Shown here: positions 50,706-60,550 of the stretch, in pieces
How positions within the stretch are numbered: position 1 is the stretch's first letter
How the letters are laid out: each line of letters opens with the position of its first letter
Source: Alphaproteobacteria bacterium
GTDB taxonomy: Bacteria; Pseudomonadota; Alphaproteobacteria; CAAHEQ01; UBA3637
Assembly: GCA_017962565.1 (NCBI GenBank)
Contig: JAGCVC010000018.1
Location: 1-64,000, forward strand
Direction of reading: 5' to 3'
DNA: 64,000 nucleotides
The notes under the pieces: model-generated
Database searches by the model: none
The model's input: the letters and a program-made list of their open reading frames with translations, nothing else
Told to the model about the DNA's origin: nothing
Program-made: the position numbers and the translations under genes

Positions 50706-51740
50706 ATGGCTGATACGCGTTTTTTTAAGAAAGTAGGTCCTTTTAAATTATCGGAGATTGCAGCTAAGTGCGAATGCAAATTGGGTGAAGGTGCTAATCC
50801 GGATTTGTTGATTCAAGATGTACGCAGTGTTGATGCTGCGGGCGAAGGTGATTTGACATGGGCTTTTATCGCTTCTGTTCGGGATGCTTTGAAAAATACA
50901 AAAGCATCGGCATGTATTACATCAGAAAAGTTTGCTTCTTTTGTGCCGGAAGGTGTCGTTGTTTTACTTTCAAATGATCCGCATCGTTCTTATGGATTGG
51001 CCGCCCAAATGTTTTATCCGACCGTTCAAACGGGTGGTATTTCAGATAAAGCAAACATTGATCCGACTGCTCAGTTGGGTGAAGGGTGCCGCGTTGATGC
51101 CGGTGCTTTTATCGGTGCAAATGTAAAATTAGGACGTGGTTGTTGGATTCAGGCAAATGCAACTATTCACGAAGGTGTTGAAATGGGTGATGCTTGTATT
51201 GTAGGTTCAAATGCATGTGTCAGCCATTGCATTGCACAAAATAAAGTCTATATTTATCCGGGGTGTATGGTCGGACAGGACGGATTTGGTTTCGCCATGG
51301 GTATTTTAGGGCCAACAAAGGTACCTCAATTGGGACGTGTCTTGATAGGTAATGATGTTGAAATCGGTTCTAATACAACTGTTGATCGTGGTGCTATGGG
51401 TGACACGGTTATTGGGGACGGTTGTCGCATTGATAATTTGTGCCAGATTGCGCATAATGTAAAGATGGGCAGTTGTTGTATTTTGGCAGCGCAAGCCGGT
51501 ATAGCCGGTTCAACAGAGTTAGGCGATTTTGTTGTTTTAGGCGGTCAAGTCGGATTAGCCGGACATTTGAAAGTCGGCTCGGCAACGCAGATTGCAGCAC
51601 AAGGCGGTTTGATGCGTAACACGGAAATGGGAGAAGTTTTAATCGGTTCTCCGGCAATACCTCACATGGATTTTATGCGTCAAAATGTGATTTTGAAGCG
51701 TATGGTAAAAGAAACAAAAAAAGGAAATAAAAATGAGTGA
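50706..51740 (+). CDS. lpxD: UDP-3-O-acylglucosamine N-acyltransferase
   Basis: A 344-residue hexapeptide-repeat enzyme, third step of lipid A synthesis, adding a second acyl chain to UDP-3-O-acyl-glucosamine. An N-terminal uridine-binding domain (about 1-100) precedes the left-handed beta helix with many IGANVKLG-type repeats. The catalytic His lies in [12 protein letters not shown], and QDGFGFAMG and [13 protein letters not shown] are family motifs. GGAGAA precedes the ATG. It overlaps fabZ by 8 bases. Confidence 0.96.
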   Translation: MADTRFFKKVGPFKLSEIAAKCECKLGEGANPDLLIQDVRSVDAAGEGDLTWAFIASVRDALKNTKASACITSEKFASFVPEGVVVLLSNDPHRSYGLAAQMFYPTVQTGGISDKANIDPTAQLGEGCRVDAGAFIGANVKLGRGCWIQANATIHEGVEMGDACIVGSNACVSHCIAQNKVYIYPGCMVGQDGFGFAMGILGPTKVPQLGRVLIGNDVEIGSNTTVDRGAMGDTVIGDGCRIDNLCQIAHNVKMGSCCILAAQAGIAGSTELGDFVVLGGQVGLAGHLKVGSATQIAAQGGLMRNTEMGEVLIGSPAIPHMDFMRQNVILKRMVKETKKGNKNE

Positions 51741-52197
51741 GCAAACAGAACAAACAAAAAGTTATAATATTAATGATGTTATGAAGATGTTACCGCATCG
51801 GTATCCGTTTTTATTAGTTGATAAAGCAATTGATGTTGTCGCCGGTGAAAGAGGAATTGGGTTTAAAAATGTGACGGTTAATGAACCCTTCTTTCAAGGT
51901 CATTTTCCAGGCAATCCGGTTATGCCGGGTGTTTTGCAAATTGAAGCAATGGCGCAAACGGCCGGTATCGTGATGATGGCAACTTTTTCAGAAGAAGAAT
52001 TGAAAAAGAAAGCAGTTTTATTTATGTCAATTGACGGTGTTAAGTTCAGAAAAACCGTTCTTCCGGGTGATGTATTGGAGATGCGTGTTGAACGCATGCA
52101 AACAGTTCGCAATGTTCATAAATTCAAATGTGAATCTTTTGTTGAAGGAAAAAAAGCCTGTGAAGGTATTTTGACTGCTATGATTTTTGATAAGTAA
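51733..52197 (+). CDS. fabZ: 3-hydroxyacyl-ACP dehydratase FabZ
   Basis: A 154-residue hot-dog-fold enzyme that removes water from 3-hydroxyacyl-ACP in fatty acid elongation. [39 protein letters not shown] (split: the His of GHFPGNP and the Glu of QIEAMAQ are catalytic) and [17 protein letters not shown] are standard. It lies between lpxD and lpxA, which balances acyl-ACP use between phospholipid and lipid A. AAAGGAAATAAAA is the ribosome site. Confidence 0.97.
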   Translation: MSEQTEQTKSYNINDVMKMLPHRYPFLLVDKAIDVVAGERGIGFKNVTVNEPFFQGHFPGNPVMPGVLQIEAMAQTAGIVMMATFSEEELKKKAVLFMSIDGVKFRKTVLPGDVLEMRVERMQTVRNVHKFKCESFVEGKKACEGILTAMIFDK

Positions 52198-52211
52198 TAA
52201 GGAGAATTAAA

Positions 52212-53018
52212 ATGACAAATATCCACCCCACAGCCATTGTTGATGCTCATGCCGACATAGCAGACGATGTTGAAATCGGACCTTATTGTACAGTTGGACC
52301 GCATGTAAAAATCGGTTCCGGAACACGGTTGATTTCTCATGTTGTTGTGGACGGACATACAACAATGGGACAAAGGAATTTGGTTTATCCTTTTGCTGCT
52401 ATTGGTACTTTGGCACAGCACAAACGCTCTCATGCCGAAGATGCACAATTGATTATTGGTGATGATAATACTTTCCGTGAACATGTGACAGCGCATGTCG
52501 GTTCGGAAGTTGATAATAATATCACCATAATCGGTAGTCGTAATTTGTTTTTGGTTGCTTCTCATATTGCACACGATTGCGTGTTGGGGGACGATATCGT
52601 GATGAGTAATAATGCAACATTGGCCGGACATGTTCATGTGGAAGACAGAGCTATTATCGGCGGACTTTCAGCCGTTTTGCAATTTTGCAGAATCGGTAAA
52701 GGCGCAATGATCGGTGGTATGTGTGGTATTGGTCAGGATGTTATTCCTTATGGTATTGTAAAGGGTGGATACGAAGCGCCGTTGGCGGGTATAAACTTGG
52801 TCGGATTACGTCGTGCCGGTGTTGATAATAAGTTGATTTTTGGATTACAGAAAGCTTATGAAGATTTGTTCGCGGCTGATGATAAAAATTTTGCAGACAG
52901 AGTTGCTGCGCTATCTGCTAATGAAGCATACAAAGATAATCCGTTGGTTCAAGATGTGATTAAATTTGTTCAAAATCCGTCAAAATATAATATACTTCAA
53001 CCAAAAGTGGGAGGATAG
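52212..53018 (+). CDS. lpxA: UDP-N-acetylglucosamine O-acyltransferase
   Basis: A 268-residue left-handed beta-helix acyltransferase, first step of lipid A synthesis. IHPTAIVDAHADIADDVEIGP opens the helix, the catalytic His is in LVASHIAHDCVLGDD (ASHIAHD), and GLRRAGVDN with a C-terminal helical domain follows. AAGGAGAA precedes the ATG, 14 bases after fabZ. The lpxA-lpxI-lpxB order that follows is typical for alphaproteobacteria. Confidence 0.97.
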   Translation: MTNIHPTAIVDAHADIADDVEIGPYCTVGPHVKIGSGTRLISHVVVDGHTTMGQRNLVYPFAAIGTLAQHKRSHAEDAQLIIGDDNTFREHVTAHVGSEVDNNITIIGSRNLFLVASHIAHDCVLGDDIVMSNNATLAGHVHVEDRAIIGGLSAVLQFCRIGKGAMIGGMCGIGQDVIPYGIVKGGYEAPLAGINLVGLRRAGVDNKLIFGLQKAYEDLFAADDKNFADRVAALSANEAYKDNPLVQDVIKFVQNPSKYNILQPKVGG

Positions 53019-53020
53019 AT

Positions 53021-53857
53021 ATGAAGAAACTGGGAATTGTGGCCGGTCGAGGAACATTGCCTTTGATGATTATTAAGGCGTGTCAAGAACAAAATCGTCC
53101 TTTTTATGTTCTGGCATTAAAAGATCATGCGGAAGCGGATTTATATTCGCCGGATTTACCACTTTCTTGGATTCGTTTAGGTGATGTTGGTAAGGCTATT
53201 CAAATTGCTCATGAAAATAAGGTTGAAGAAATTGTAATGATCGGGGCTGTACGTCGTCCGACTTTTTCGGAATTACGTCCGGATTGGCGTGGAGTGAAAT
53301 TTTTTGCAAAAGCCGGTATCAAAGCATTGGGTGATGACGGTATTTTGAAAGCTGCTATTGAGGAAATTGAAAAAGAAGGTTTTTCCGTTGTCGGTGCGGA
53401 TACGATTTTAAAAGATTGTGTATCAACTATGGGGTTATACGGAAAAGTAAAACCGGATAAACAAGCATTAAAAGATATTGCAAAAGGGTATCAAGTTGCT
53501 AAAGTACTGGGACAGGCAGATGTAGGACAATCTGTTGTTGTTGCCGATGGTTTGGTGTTGGGGGTTGAGGCCATAGAAGGAACTGATGCTTTGATTATGC
53601 GTTCTGCTTCGTTGGCTCGTTCCAAAGTTAAACCGGTATTGGTTAAAGTTAAAAAGCCCAAACAAGAAACTCGTGCAGATTTACCGACAGTCGGAACACA
53701 AACATTATTAAATGCCTTTTCTTCGGGTTTTTGCGGTATTGCAATTGAAGCTGGCAGTGCTTTCGTTGTCGATAAAGAAGCCGTTGCAAAAAAGGCTGAT
53801 GAATTGGGAATTTTTGTTTTAGGAATTGATGAAACATGTCTGAAAGACGCAGATTAA
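53021..53857 (+). CDS. lpxI: UDP-2,3-diacylglucosamine pyrophosphatase LpxI
   Basis: A 278-residue DUF1009 protein. LGIVAGRGTLPLMIIKACQEQ opens it; later SVVVADGLVLGVEAIEGTDAL and GTQTLLNAFSSGFCGIAIEAG are conserved. LpxI hydrolyses UDP-2,3-diacylglucosamine to lipid X by attack at the alpha phosphate. It replaces LpxH, which is absent here, and is the usual alphaproteobacterial form. It overlaps lpxB by 22 bases. Confidence 0.96.
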   Translation: MKKLGIVAGRGTLPLMIIKACQEQNRPFYVLALKDHAEADLYSPDLPLSWIRLGDVGKAIQIAHENKVEEIVMIGAVRRPTFSELRPDWRGVKFFAKAGIKALGDDGILKAAIEEIEKEGFSVVGADTILKDCVSTMGLYGKVKPDKQALKDIAKGYQVAKVLGQADVGQSVVVADGLVLGVEAIEGTDALIMRSASLARSKVKPVLVKVKKPKQETRADLPTVGTQTLLNAFSSGFCGIAIEAGSAFVVDKEAVAKKADELGIFVLGIDETCLKDAD

Positions 53858-55011
53858 AAGTTTATCTGGTAACCGGTGAACCGTCAGGCGATTTGTTGGC
53901 TTGTCGTTTAATGCGTGCTTTAAAAGCGCAAGACAATGTCGATTTTTTCGGGGTCGGTGGCGAAGGTATGCAGGCAGAAGGTTTGCAGACATTATTTCCT
54001 ATTTCGGATTTGGCAGTAATGGGGATTTTTGAGGTTATACCTCATCTACCTAAAATTTTGGGACGTATTCGTCAAACATTAGATGATATAGAAGAAAAGA
54101 AACCGGATATTGTTATTACTGTTGACAGTTGGAGTTTTTCAAAACAAATCCATTTGGGATTAATTAAACGTAAGGTTCAAGTACCACATATTCATTATGT
54201 TGCACCACAAGTTTGGGCTTGGAAAGGTAAGCGTGCGGATCAAATAAGAAAATGGGTAGACCATTTATTGATGTTATTGCCTTTTGAAAAAAAATTCTTT
54301 GAAAAAAAAGGTGTTTCTTTTACTTATGTCGGGCATCCGGTGACGGAAGGCGGATCAGATAAGGGTAATGCAAAACGTTTCATCACAATGCATAATTTAT
54401 CGCAAAAAGATTTTGTTTTAACAATTCTTCCCGGAAGTCGAAAAACAGAAATTAAGTACTTGTTACCGATTTTTGAGCAGGTTGTAAGTAAAATGGCGGA
54501 AAAATACAAAAATTTACGTGTTGTTTTGCCGACTGTTGAAACCGTAAAAGATAAAATAGCGCCGATTGTTTCAAAATGGAAAGTGCCGGTTATGATTGTG
54601 ACGGGGGAATTAGCACGTTATGATGCTTTTGCAGCATCTGATTTGGCATTAGCAGCTTCCGGAACAGTCAGTTTGGAGTTAGCAATGGCGGGCGTTCCTC
54701 ACGTGATCGTTTATAAAATGAACTGGTTGACAGGAAAATTGGCGAAACCTGTTTTAAAACGCAAAATTCGGTTTGTAAACTTAATTAACATCTTAGCAGA
54801 TAAAGAAATTATTCCGGAATGTTTACAAGATGATTGCAATTTGGAAAAAATTATGCTTCAATTAGAAAAAGTTGCCGGTGAAGATGGAAAAAAACAAGTT
54901 GTATCAGCTCAAAAAGTTATGCAACAGTTAGGTGCGGGACAAGCCTTGACACCCAGTCAAAAAGCGGCAAATGTTGTGCGTGATATCATAAGGAAAAATA
55001 AAGAAAAATGA
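53836..55011 (+). CDS. lpxB: Lipid-A-disaccharide synthase
   Basis: A 391-residue GT19 glycosyltransferase that joins UDP-diacylglucosamine and lipid X at the inner membrane. VYLVTGEPSGDLLACRLMRAL opens the chain, and GVGGEGMQAEGL, YVAPQVWAWKGKRADQI, FVGHPV-like YVGHPVTEG, LPGSRKTEI and AASGTVSLELAMAGVPHVIVYK follow. It begins inside lpxI and overlaps the next gene by 4 bases. This completes a lipid A segment of the pathway; lpxC, lpxK and the secondary acyltransferases are elsewhere. Confidence 0.96.
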   Translation: MSERRRLKVYLVTGEPSGDLLACRLMRALKAQDNVDFFGVGGEGMQAEGLQTLFPISDLAVMGIFEVIPHLPKILGRIRQTLDDIEEKKPDIVITVDSWSFSKQIHLGLIKRKVQVPHIHYVAPQVWAWKGKRADQIRKWVDHLLMLLPFEKKFFEKKGVSFTYVGHPVTEGGSDKGNAKRFITMHNLSQKDFVLTILPGSRKTEIKYLLPIFEQVVSKMAEKYKNLRVVLPTVETVKDKIAPIVSKWKVPVMIVTGELARYDAFAASDLALAASGTVSLELAMAGVPHVIVYKMNWLTGKLAKPVLKRKIRFVNLINILADKEIIPECLQDDCNLEKIMLQLEKVAGEDGKKQVVSAQKVMQQLGAGQALTPSQKAANVVRDIIRKNKEK

Positions 55012-55694
55012 CACAGGAAAGGAAACATTGTACTTTATATCATTATCCTTTGTGCCCGTTTTCCAGAACGGTGCGTCTGTGTTTGTATGAAAAAAACATT
55101 TCTTATGTACTGGTTTTTGAGAAACCGTGGGAACGCCGAATGGATTTTATGCGATTAAATCCGGCGGGAACAGTTCCCGTTTTCGAAGATGAAGATGAGA
55201 CGGTTTTATCTGATTACAGATCAATTTGTGAATACTTAAATGAAACGCGTGTCGGATTAGAATTGTTCGGAGATAATCCAAAATCAAGAGCAGAAGTAAG
55301 GCGTTTACTCGGATGGTTTGACAGTTTGTTTTATCCGGAAGTATATCAAAATTTGGTTGTACAAAAAGCATTGAAGAAAATGCAGAATCGGGGCGAGCCC
55401 AATGCAACGGCAATTCGAATCGGACGCCAAAATTTGAAAAGACATTTAGATTATTTGGAATGGTTATGTGAACGCCGGTCTTGGTTGGCTGGCGAAAGTT
55501 TGTCTATTGCGGATTTAAATGCGGCAGCGCACTTATCTGTTTTGGACTATTTGGGGGAAATAAATTGGGACTTATATCCGGAAACGAAGGAGTGGTATGC
55601 AAAAATAAAATCACGTCCTTCATTTCAGTACTTGCTAACTGATCGATTACCTGGTATAATACCTCCAGATGCGTATTCGAATTTGGATTTTTAA
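55008..55694 (+). CDS. Glutathione S-transferase family protein
   Basis: A 228-residue protein with a thioredoxin-like N-terminal domain (YHYPLCPFSRTVRLCLYEKN, with a CPFS active-site-like segment; then FMRLNPAGTVPVFEDED, the cis-Pro of TVPV, and SDYRSICEYLNE for the glutathione gamma-Glu) and a helical C-terminal domain (GESLSIADLNAAAHLSVLDYLG). It may conjugate or reduce with glutathione; a specific substrate cannot be told. It overlaps lpxB, so it is part of the same transcript. Confidence 0.9.
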   Translation: MTQERKHCTLYHYPLCPFSRTVRLCLYEKNISYVLVFEKPWERRMDFMRLNPAGTVPVFEDEDETVLSDYRSICEYLNETRVGLELFGDNPKSRAEVRRLLGWFDSLFYPEVYQNLVVQKALKKMQNRGEPNATAIRIGRQNLKRHLDYLEWLCERRSWLAGESLSIADLNAAAHLSVLDYLGEINWDLYPETKEWYAKIKSRPSFQYLLTDRLPGIIPPDAYSNLDF

Positions 55695-55712
55695 GTAAAA
55701 AGGATAAATAAA

Positions 55713-56114
55713 ATGCGAAAAATAAAACATCTTTTTCTTTTTTCTTTACTGTTTGTTTTAGCGGCTTGCGGATATAAAGGCCAAACGATTTTCTATTGGG
55801 AAAAACCAGATGTCGGACCTGTTTGGTTTGCAAAAGAACATAACGAATGCTTGGCTGCTGCTGACTGGTGGCCGTGGCAAGCGCCAACTTGGCCTTTGGG
55901 AACAGCCAGATTGCCGGAAGCGCGTTTTGATAATGATGCCGATAATGGTATTTGGGCTAATTTTATACCTTATCCGGGTGCTCAACCGGTATATGTAAAT
56001 TCTTTGGTAAATGATTCGACTATGTCGCCTTCCAAATATGAAAGTTGTATGGAAGGAAAAGGTTATGTCCAACGTCAACCCAAAATCGTACGCAGACAGG
56101 TGTTACCCGAATAA
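55713..56114 (+). CDS. Hypothetical small lipoprotein (133 aa)
   Basis: The signal peptide ends in VLAAC (Cys19), so it is a lipoprotein. The mature part is rich in Trp and Pro, including ADWWPWQAPTWPLG, and has two further Cys (NECLAA and YESCMEGKGY) that may form a disulfide. The pair resembles small outer-membrane lipoproteins whose C-terminal CMxxKGY element is common in bacterial DUF families, but no exact name is possible. AAAAGGATAAATAAA precedes the ATG. It lies 18 bases after the GST gene. Confidence 0.75.
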   Translation: MRKIKHLFLFSLLFVLAACGYKGQTIFYWEKPDVGPVWFAKEHNECLAAADWWPWQAPTWPLGTARLPEARFDNDADNGIWANFIPYPGAQPVYVNSLVNDSTMSPSKYESCMEGKGYVQRQPKIVRRQVLPE

Positions 56115-56126
56115 AAGAGGTCTTCT

Positions 56127-57260
56127 ATGAAAGTATTGCAAGTTTTACCGGCAATGCAGGGGGGCGGTGTTGAACGAGGAACAATTGAAGTTGCATCAGC
56201 TATGCAAAAAAATCATATCGAAAATATGGTTGTTTCTGCCGGTGGTCGTTTAGTTTCTGAATTGGAAAAAATAAAAGTTCCTCATATTTGTTTAGATGTC
56301 GGAAGTAAAAATCCCTTTAAGTGGTGGAAGAATATCCAAACATTACGTAAAATTATTCAAGATGAAAAAATAACAATTGTTCATGCACGTTCCAGAATAC
56401 CGGCTTGGATTGTGCATTTTGCTTTGAAGAAATGTCCGGGTGTTAAGTTCTTAACGACTTTTCACGGAAAATACGGAACAAAGCCGGCATGGTTCAAAAT
56501 TCCTTACAACAAAATTATGGTTTCCGGCGATTTGGTTATTTCTATTTCAAATTTTATATCCGAACATATAAAGAAAACTTACCATGTACCGGAAGAAAAA
56601 ATTCGTTTAATTTATCGTGGCGCGGATATAAGTAAATTTGATCCCGTTTTGGTGTCTTCTTTACAAATAGAAGAACTGACAAATAAATGGCAAGTTCCAA
56701 CCGATAAACCTGTTATTTTAATGCCATCACGTTTGTCGCGTATGAAAGGACATTTGGTCGTTTTGGATGCATTGCATCAGATGAAACATAAAAATGTAAC
56801 ATGTATTTTTGTCGGTTCAGACCACGGTAAAGCAGAATTTCATAAAGAATTACAGCAAAAAATCAATGCATTGGACGGACAAACTACCGTCTTGTTGGAG
56901 GATCATTGTAATCAAATGCCAACGGCTTATGCAATCAGCAGTGTTGTTTTATCTGCCTCTTTGTATCCAGAAGCTTTTGGGCGGACAATCACGGAAGCGC
57001 AAAGTATGGAACGCATCGTTATTGCAACGGCACATGGTGGTGCAATGGAAACAATTAAGGACGGAGAGACAGGTTTTTTAGTCCCTGTCGGGGATGCAAC
57101 AGCTTTAGCACAAACTTTGGATAAGGTTTTGGATATGCCTGTGTCAGAACGTGAAAAAATTGCAAAAGATGCTTCAACTTCGGTTATTCAAAATTTTTCA
57201 ATTGAACAGATGTGTCAGAAAACATTAGGTGTTTATCAAGAGTTGGAAAATCAAAGATGA
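56127..57260 (+). CDS. Glycosyltransferase family 4
   Basis: A 377-residue GT-B enzyme. The acceptor domain opens with KVLQVLPAMQGGGVERGTIEVA and has HARSRIPAWI, and the donor domain has LMPSRLSRMKGHLVVLDAL and the EX7E motif in PEAFGRTITEAQSMERIVIA. It should transfer a sugar from a nucleotide donor with retention, on the cytoplasmic side. Its place after the lipid A genes suggests lipopolysaccharide core or another envelope glycan, but this is inference. It overlaps prmA by 4 bases. Confidence 0.9.
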   Translation: MKVLQVLPAMQGGGVERGTIEVASAMQKNHIENMVVSAGGRLVSELEKIKVPHICLDVGSKNPFKWWKNIQTLRKIIQDEKITIVHARSRIPAWIVHFALKKCPGVKFLTTFHGKYGTKPAWFKIPYNKIMVSGDLVISISNFISEHIKKTYHVPEEKIRLIYRGADISKFDPVLVSSLQIEELTNKWQVPTDKPVILMPSRLSRMKGHLVVLDALHQMKHKNVTCIFVGSDHGKAEFHKELQQKINALDGQTTVLLEDHCNQMPTAYAISSVVLSASLYPEAFGRTITEAQSMERIVIATAHGGAMETIKDGETGFLVPVGDATALAQTLDKVLDMPVSEREKIAKDASTSVIQNFSIEQMCQKTLGVYQELENQR

Positions 57261-58144
57261 CAGAAGATTTAACGCAATATCAAACTGTAATAACTATTCC
57301 GGAAAAAGCAGTCCCTTTTTTTGAAAAGGCATTGGATCCGTATGCGGTCGCTTTGATGGCATCTTTAATCGAAAAAGGCGAAGATAAAAATAAATGGAAA
57401 ATGGAAGCCATCTTTGATGGTAAACCGGATGAAAATGTCCTAGATGTTACAATGGCAATTGCGGCAATGAGTGCGGAAATAGATGAACCCGAATGGGATT
57501 TGTTGCCGGTTCCCAAGAAAAATTGGTTGCGTGAAAATTTGCTTGACTTTCCTCCATTGGAATTAGGCAAATATTACATTTATGGTTCTCATATCGAAAA
57601 CCCGAGAATACCAAAAGGGATGGTTGCTTTGCAAATTGATGCAGCAACGGCTTTTGGTTCCGGTGAACATGCAACAACGCAGGGGTGTTTGCAAGCTTTT
57701 GAAGATGTTTTAAAGACAACAAAGCCTAAGAGAGTTTTAGATATGGGGTGTGGTTCAGGTATTTTATCAATGGCAGCCGCAAAAGTTTTAGGAAAAGATG
57801 TTAAGATTGATGCGGTAGATATAGATCCTGAATCTGTTCGAGTAACAAAAGAAAATATTAAAATTAATGGTGTCGAAAAAAATATAAAAGTCTTTCAAAG
57901 CGAAGGGTATGCAAATGTTACCGATCAATATGATTTAATTTTTGCTAACATTTTGGCTCGTCCCTTGATGGAAATGGCACCAGATTTATATAAGCATTTA
58001 AATGCGGGGGGAATGGCTATCTTATCCGGTTTTCTGAATGGTCAAAAGTCCTGGGTTTTAAGGGCTCATGCAAAAGCCGGATTAGAATTTGTTCGGGTAT
58101 ATAAAATAAAAGAATGGAGTACGGCAATTGTTAAAAGAAATTAG
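57257..58144 (+). CDS. prmA: Ribosomal protein L11 methyltransferase
   Basis: A 295-residue PrmA. The N-terminal L11-recognition domain (about 1-115) leads to AFGSGEHATTQGCLQAF, the SAM loop VLDMGCGSGILSMAAAKV, AVDIDPESVRVTKENI and FANILARPLMEMAPDL. It trimethylates Lys and N-terminal residues of L11. The start at 57257 overlaps the glycosyltransferase stop (ATGA); an earlier in-frame ATG inside that gene is less likely. The downstream peptidase begins within its last codons. Confidence 0.95.
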   Translation: MTEDLTQYQTVITIPEKAVPFFEKALDPYAVALMASLIEKGEDKNKWKMEAIFDGKPDENVLDVTMAIAAMSAEIDEPEWDLLPVPKKNWLRENLLDFPPLELGKYYIYGSHIENPRIPKGMVALQIDAATAFGSGEHATTQGCLQAFEDVLKTTKPKRVLDMGCGSGILSMAAAKVLGKDVKIDAVDIDPESVRVTKENIKINGVEKNIKVFQSEGYANVTDQYDLIFANILARPLMEMAPDLYKHLNAGGMAILSGFLNGQKSWVLRAHAKAGLEFVRVYKIKEWSTAIVKRN

Positions 58145-59822
58145 AGCTTATTTAAGACGTATCGGAGCTAATGCGATTGTAATACCGCATAATGATGATT
58201 ACTTTAATGAAGATTTGCGTCCGGAAGATGAACGTTTAGCTTATGTAACCGGTTTTACAGGCTCAGCCGGAATGGCGATTATTACACCCAGACAAGCTGT
58301 TTTATTTGTGGATGGTCGCTATGTTAACCAAGCAAAAAAGCAAACGACTTTTAAAGTATTACAGGTGCCACGTCAAACAACGGTGAGTGAATGGTTTGCT
58401 CGTTTTTTACGTCCTAATTATATCGTTGCGTATGATCCTTGGTTGCAAAGCGTTGCACAAATTGATAAATGGGCAGAAATCTTTACAAGACGTGGTGCAC
58501 ATTTGTTGCCAACACCTTTTAATCCGGTCGATAAGTTTTGGATTGAAAAACCAAAAGCAAAACCGGTGAAAACTTTTGCTTTTCCTTTGTTGTGCGCAGG
58601 TAAAACAACATTGCAAAAAGTGCAACCAGTTCGCAAAATATTAAAACAAGAAGAATATGACGCTTTTATATTAACAAATGCAGATACGGTTTCTTGGTTA
58701 CTAAATAAGCGCAGTGATGCGTTTGAATATAATCCGGTTTATTTAAAACGTTTGATTATTTATCCGAAAGGGGAACCCGTAGAATTAAACAAAAATACCA
58801 TTAAGGCTTTGAAAGGAAAAATTGTTGCGATAGATACATATGAAACACCAGTTAAAGTAAAACAAGATTTGATTGATGCCGGTGCTTCAATTCATCATTT
58901 GCGTAATCCGTTTGCAGAATTTCAAGCTGTGAAAAATGATTTTGAATTAAAGGGTATACATCAAGCAACTTTGGCCGACAGTATTGCAGTTTGTCGCTTT
59001 TTTGCTATATTGCCTGAAAAAGCACCGGTATGTAATGAATTTAATGTAACAAAATTTTTACAAGAATTCAGACAGGAAAATTTATCCTATAAGCACAGAA
59101 GTTTTGCGGATATTTCAGCAGTTGGAAAGAATGCCGCATTACCCCATTACCAAGCAACAGAAGAACAAAATTCTAAATTAGATGGGGCTAAACTTTATTT
59201 GTTGGACACGGGTGGTCAATATCGTTGCGGAACAACAGATATGACAAGAACGGTTGCTTTGTTGGATGAAGTAAGTCCGGAAATTAAGACACGTTATACA
59301 CAAGTTTTGAAAGGACATATTGCGTTGGCACGTCAAATTTTCCCTGCCGGTACAACCGGGGCATCTTTGGATGCTTTAGCTCGTCAGTATTTATGGCAAG
59401 ACGGAGCTGATTTTGACCATGGAACAGGCCACGGCGTGGGATGTTATTTGAATGTGCATGAAACACCGCCATCAATCAGTCCTCGCTCCAGAGAAGTTTT
59501 AAAAGAAAATATGATAGTGACAAATGAACCGGGTTTCTATGCAAAAAATAAATTCGGTATCCGCATTGAAAATATGATGCAAGTTGTTCGTGCCCCTTTC
59601 AGAAAAAAAGGTTTCCTGATGTTCGAAATGTTGACATTTGTTCCTTTTTGCGATGAATTGATTGACACTAAAATGTTAACCGCAGAAGAAAATGCTTGGA
59701 TTGCATCTTATTATACGGAAATTTTAAAACGAGTTTATCCTCATGTGGATGAAACCACAAAGAAATGGATATTAAAGCAGGTATCAAGATGGGTGAATGT
59801 GAAAGACGTTTTGACTTGTTAA
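58128..59822 (+). CDS. Aminopeptidase P family protein (M24), TTG start
   Basis: A 564-residue Xaa-Pro aminopeptidase-like enzyme with two creatinase-type N-terminal domains (GFTGSAGMAIITPRQAVLFVDGRY region, about 40-65) and a C-terminal pita-bread domain. Metal ligands are seen in YLLDTGGQYRCGTTDMTRT, DHGTGHGVGCYLNVHE and TNEPGFY, and a Glu in RIENMMQV. It removes residues before proline. The first codon is TTG (58128), supported by GGAGT 8 bases upstream and by the protein beginning LKEIRAYLRR; it overlaps prmA by 17 bases. No ATG is available nearby. Confidence 0.9.
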   Translation: MLKEIRAYLRRIGANAIVIPHNDDYFNEDLRPEDERLAYVTGFTGSAGMAIITPRQAVLFVDGRYVNQAKKQTTFKVLQVPRQTTVSEWFARFLRPNYIVAYDPWLQSVAQIDKWAEIFTRRGAHLLPTPFNPVDKFWIEKPKAKPVKTFAFPLLCAGKTTLQKVQPVRKILKQEEYDAFILTNADTVSWLLNKRSDAFEYNPVYLKRLIIYPKGEPVELNKNTIKALKGKIVAIDTYETPVKVKQDLIDAGASIHHLRNPFAEFQAVKNDFELKGIHQATLADSIAVCRFFAILPEKAPVCNEFNVTKFLQEFRQENLSYKHRSFADISAVGKNAALPHYQATEEQNSKLDGAKLYLLDTGGQYRCGTTDMTRTVALLDEVSPEIKTRYTQVLKGHIALARQIFPAGTTGASLDALARQYLWQDGADFDHGTGHGVGCYLNVHETPPSISPRSREVLKENMIVTNEPGFYAKNKFGIRIENMMQVVRAPFRKKGFLMFEMLTFVPFCDELIDTKMLTAEENAWIASYYTEILKRVYPHVDETTKKWILKQVSRWVNVKDVLTC

Positions 59823-60076
59823 TGAATGCAGCCGGTGAGGTGATGATTGCTTTTGATGCAACAACAAGCAAACCAATCAGCCCTGTATTTGTTTATGATG
59901 GCCGAACCAAAGGTGTTTTATGTAAAACGGAAAATGAACGCATACCTTTTTATCCTCTGCCGAGAGAAGCTTGGGATTCTTTAAGAAGAGTAAAAAAGAT
60001 TTTATGTGTTGAAGTTTTAAACCAACATATTGTTGCTGAATATAAGGTACCGTTGGAGGTCAGGTCTAATGGCTGA
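59789..60076 (+). CDS. Hypothetical protein between aminopeptidase P and smpB (95 aa)
   Basis: The likely start is the ATG at 59789 (MGECERRFDLLMNAAGEVMI), with GCAGGT upstream; an earlier in-frame ATG at 59765 is possible. The first 34 bases overlap the aminopeptidase gene in another frame, and the last 8 overlap smpB. The product is a small soluble protein with alternating hydrophobic residues, without a known motif (PVFVYDGRTKGVLC, REAWDSLRRVKKI). Overlaps on both sides show it is translated with its neighbours. Function unknown. Confidence 0.75.
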   Translation: MGECERRFDLLMNAAGEVMIAFDATTSKPISPVFVYDGRTKGVLCKTENERIPFYPLPREAWDSLRRVKKILCVEVLNQHIVAEYKVPLEVRSNG

Positions 60077-60548
60077 ACGTAAGCAAATTATCACAACCGG
60101 AACAGCGTGTCAAAATCGTAAAGCGCGATTTCACTATACGATTGTTGAAACTTTGGAAGCAGGTATTGTACTGGAGGGCAGTGAGGTTAAATCCTTGCGC
60201 ATGGGGGCTGCAAATATTTCTGAAGCATATGCCACTGAAAAAGACGGCGAATTATATTTAAATAATGCACTGATTACATCTTTGGGAAATAGCGGGCATT
60301 TTAAGCATATAGAAGGTCGTGCGCGTAAATTGCTTTTGCATAAAAAAGAAATGAACAAACTGTTGGGAATGATTGCACGTAAAGGGTATACAGTTGTTCC
60401 TTTGGAAATTTATTTTAATGATCGCGGATTGGCAAAAGTACGTTTAGGCGTTGCTGTCGGTAAAAACGCAGCAGATAAACGCGAAACAGAAAAAAAACGC
60501 GAATGGAATAAAGAAAAACAACGTATTTTGAATTACAAAAACCGCTGA
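60069..60548 (+). CDS. smpB: SsrA-binding protein SmpB
   Basis: A 159-residue SmpB that carries tmRNA to stalled ribosomes. The OB-fold core reads NRKARFHYTIVETLEAGIVL, LEGSEVKSLRMGAANISEAY, and KLLLHKKEMNKLLGMIARKG, with a basic C-terminal tail (DKRETEKKREWNKEKQRIL) that inserts into the decoding path. The start at 60069 follows TTGGAGGTCAGG; longer in-frame readings overlap the upstream gene. The convergent ribbon-helix-helix gene ends 2 bases away, so no separate terminator fits between them. Confidence 0.96.
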   Translation: MAERKQIITTGTACQNRKARFHYTIVETLEAGIVLEGSEVKSLRMGAANISEAYATEKDGELYLNNALITSLGNSGHFKHIEGRARKLLLHKKEMNKLLGMIARKGYTVVPLEIYFNDRGLAKVRLGVAVGKNAADKRETEKKREWNKEKQRILNYKNR

Positions 60549-60550
60549 AT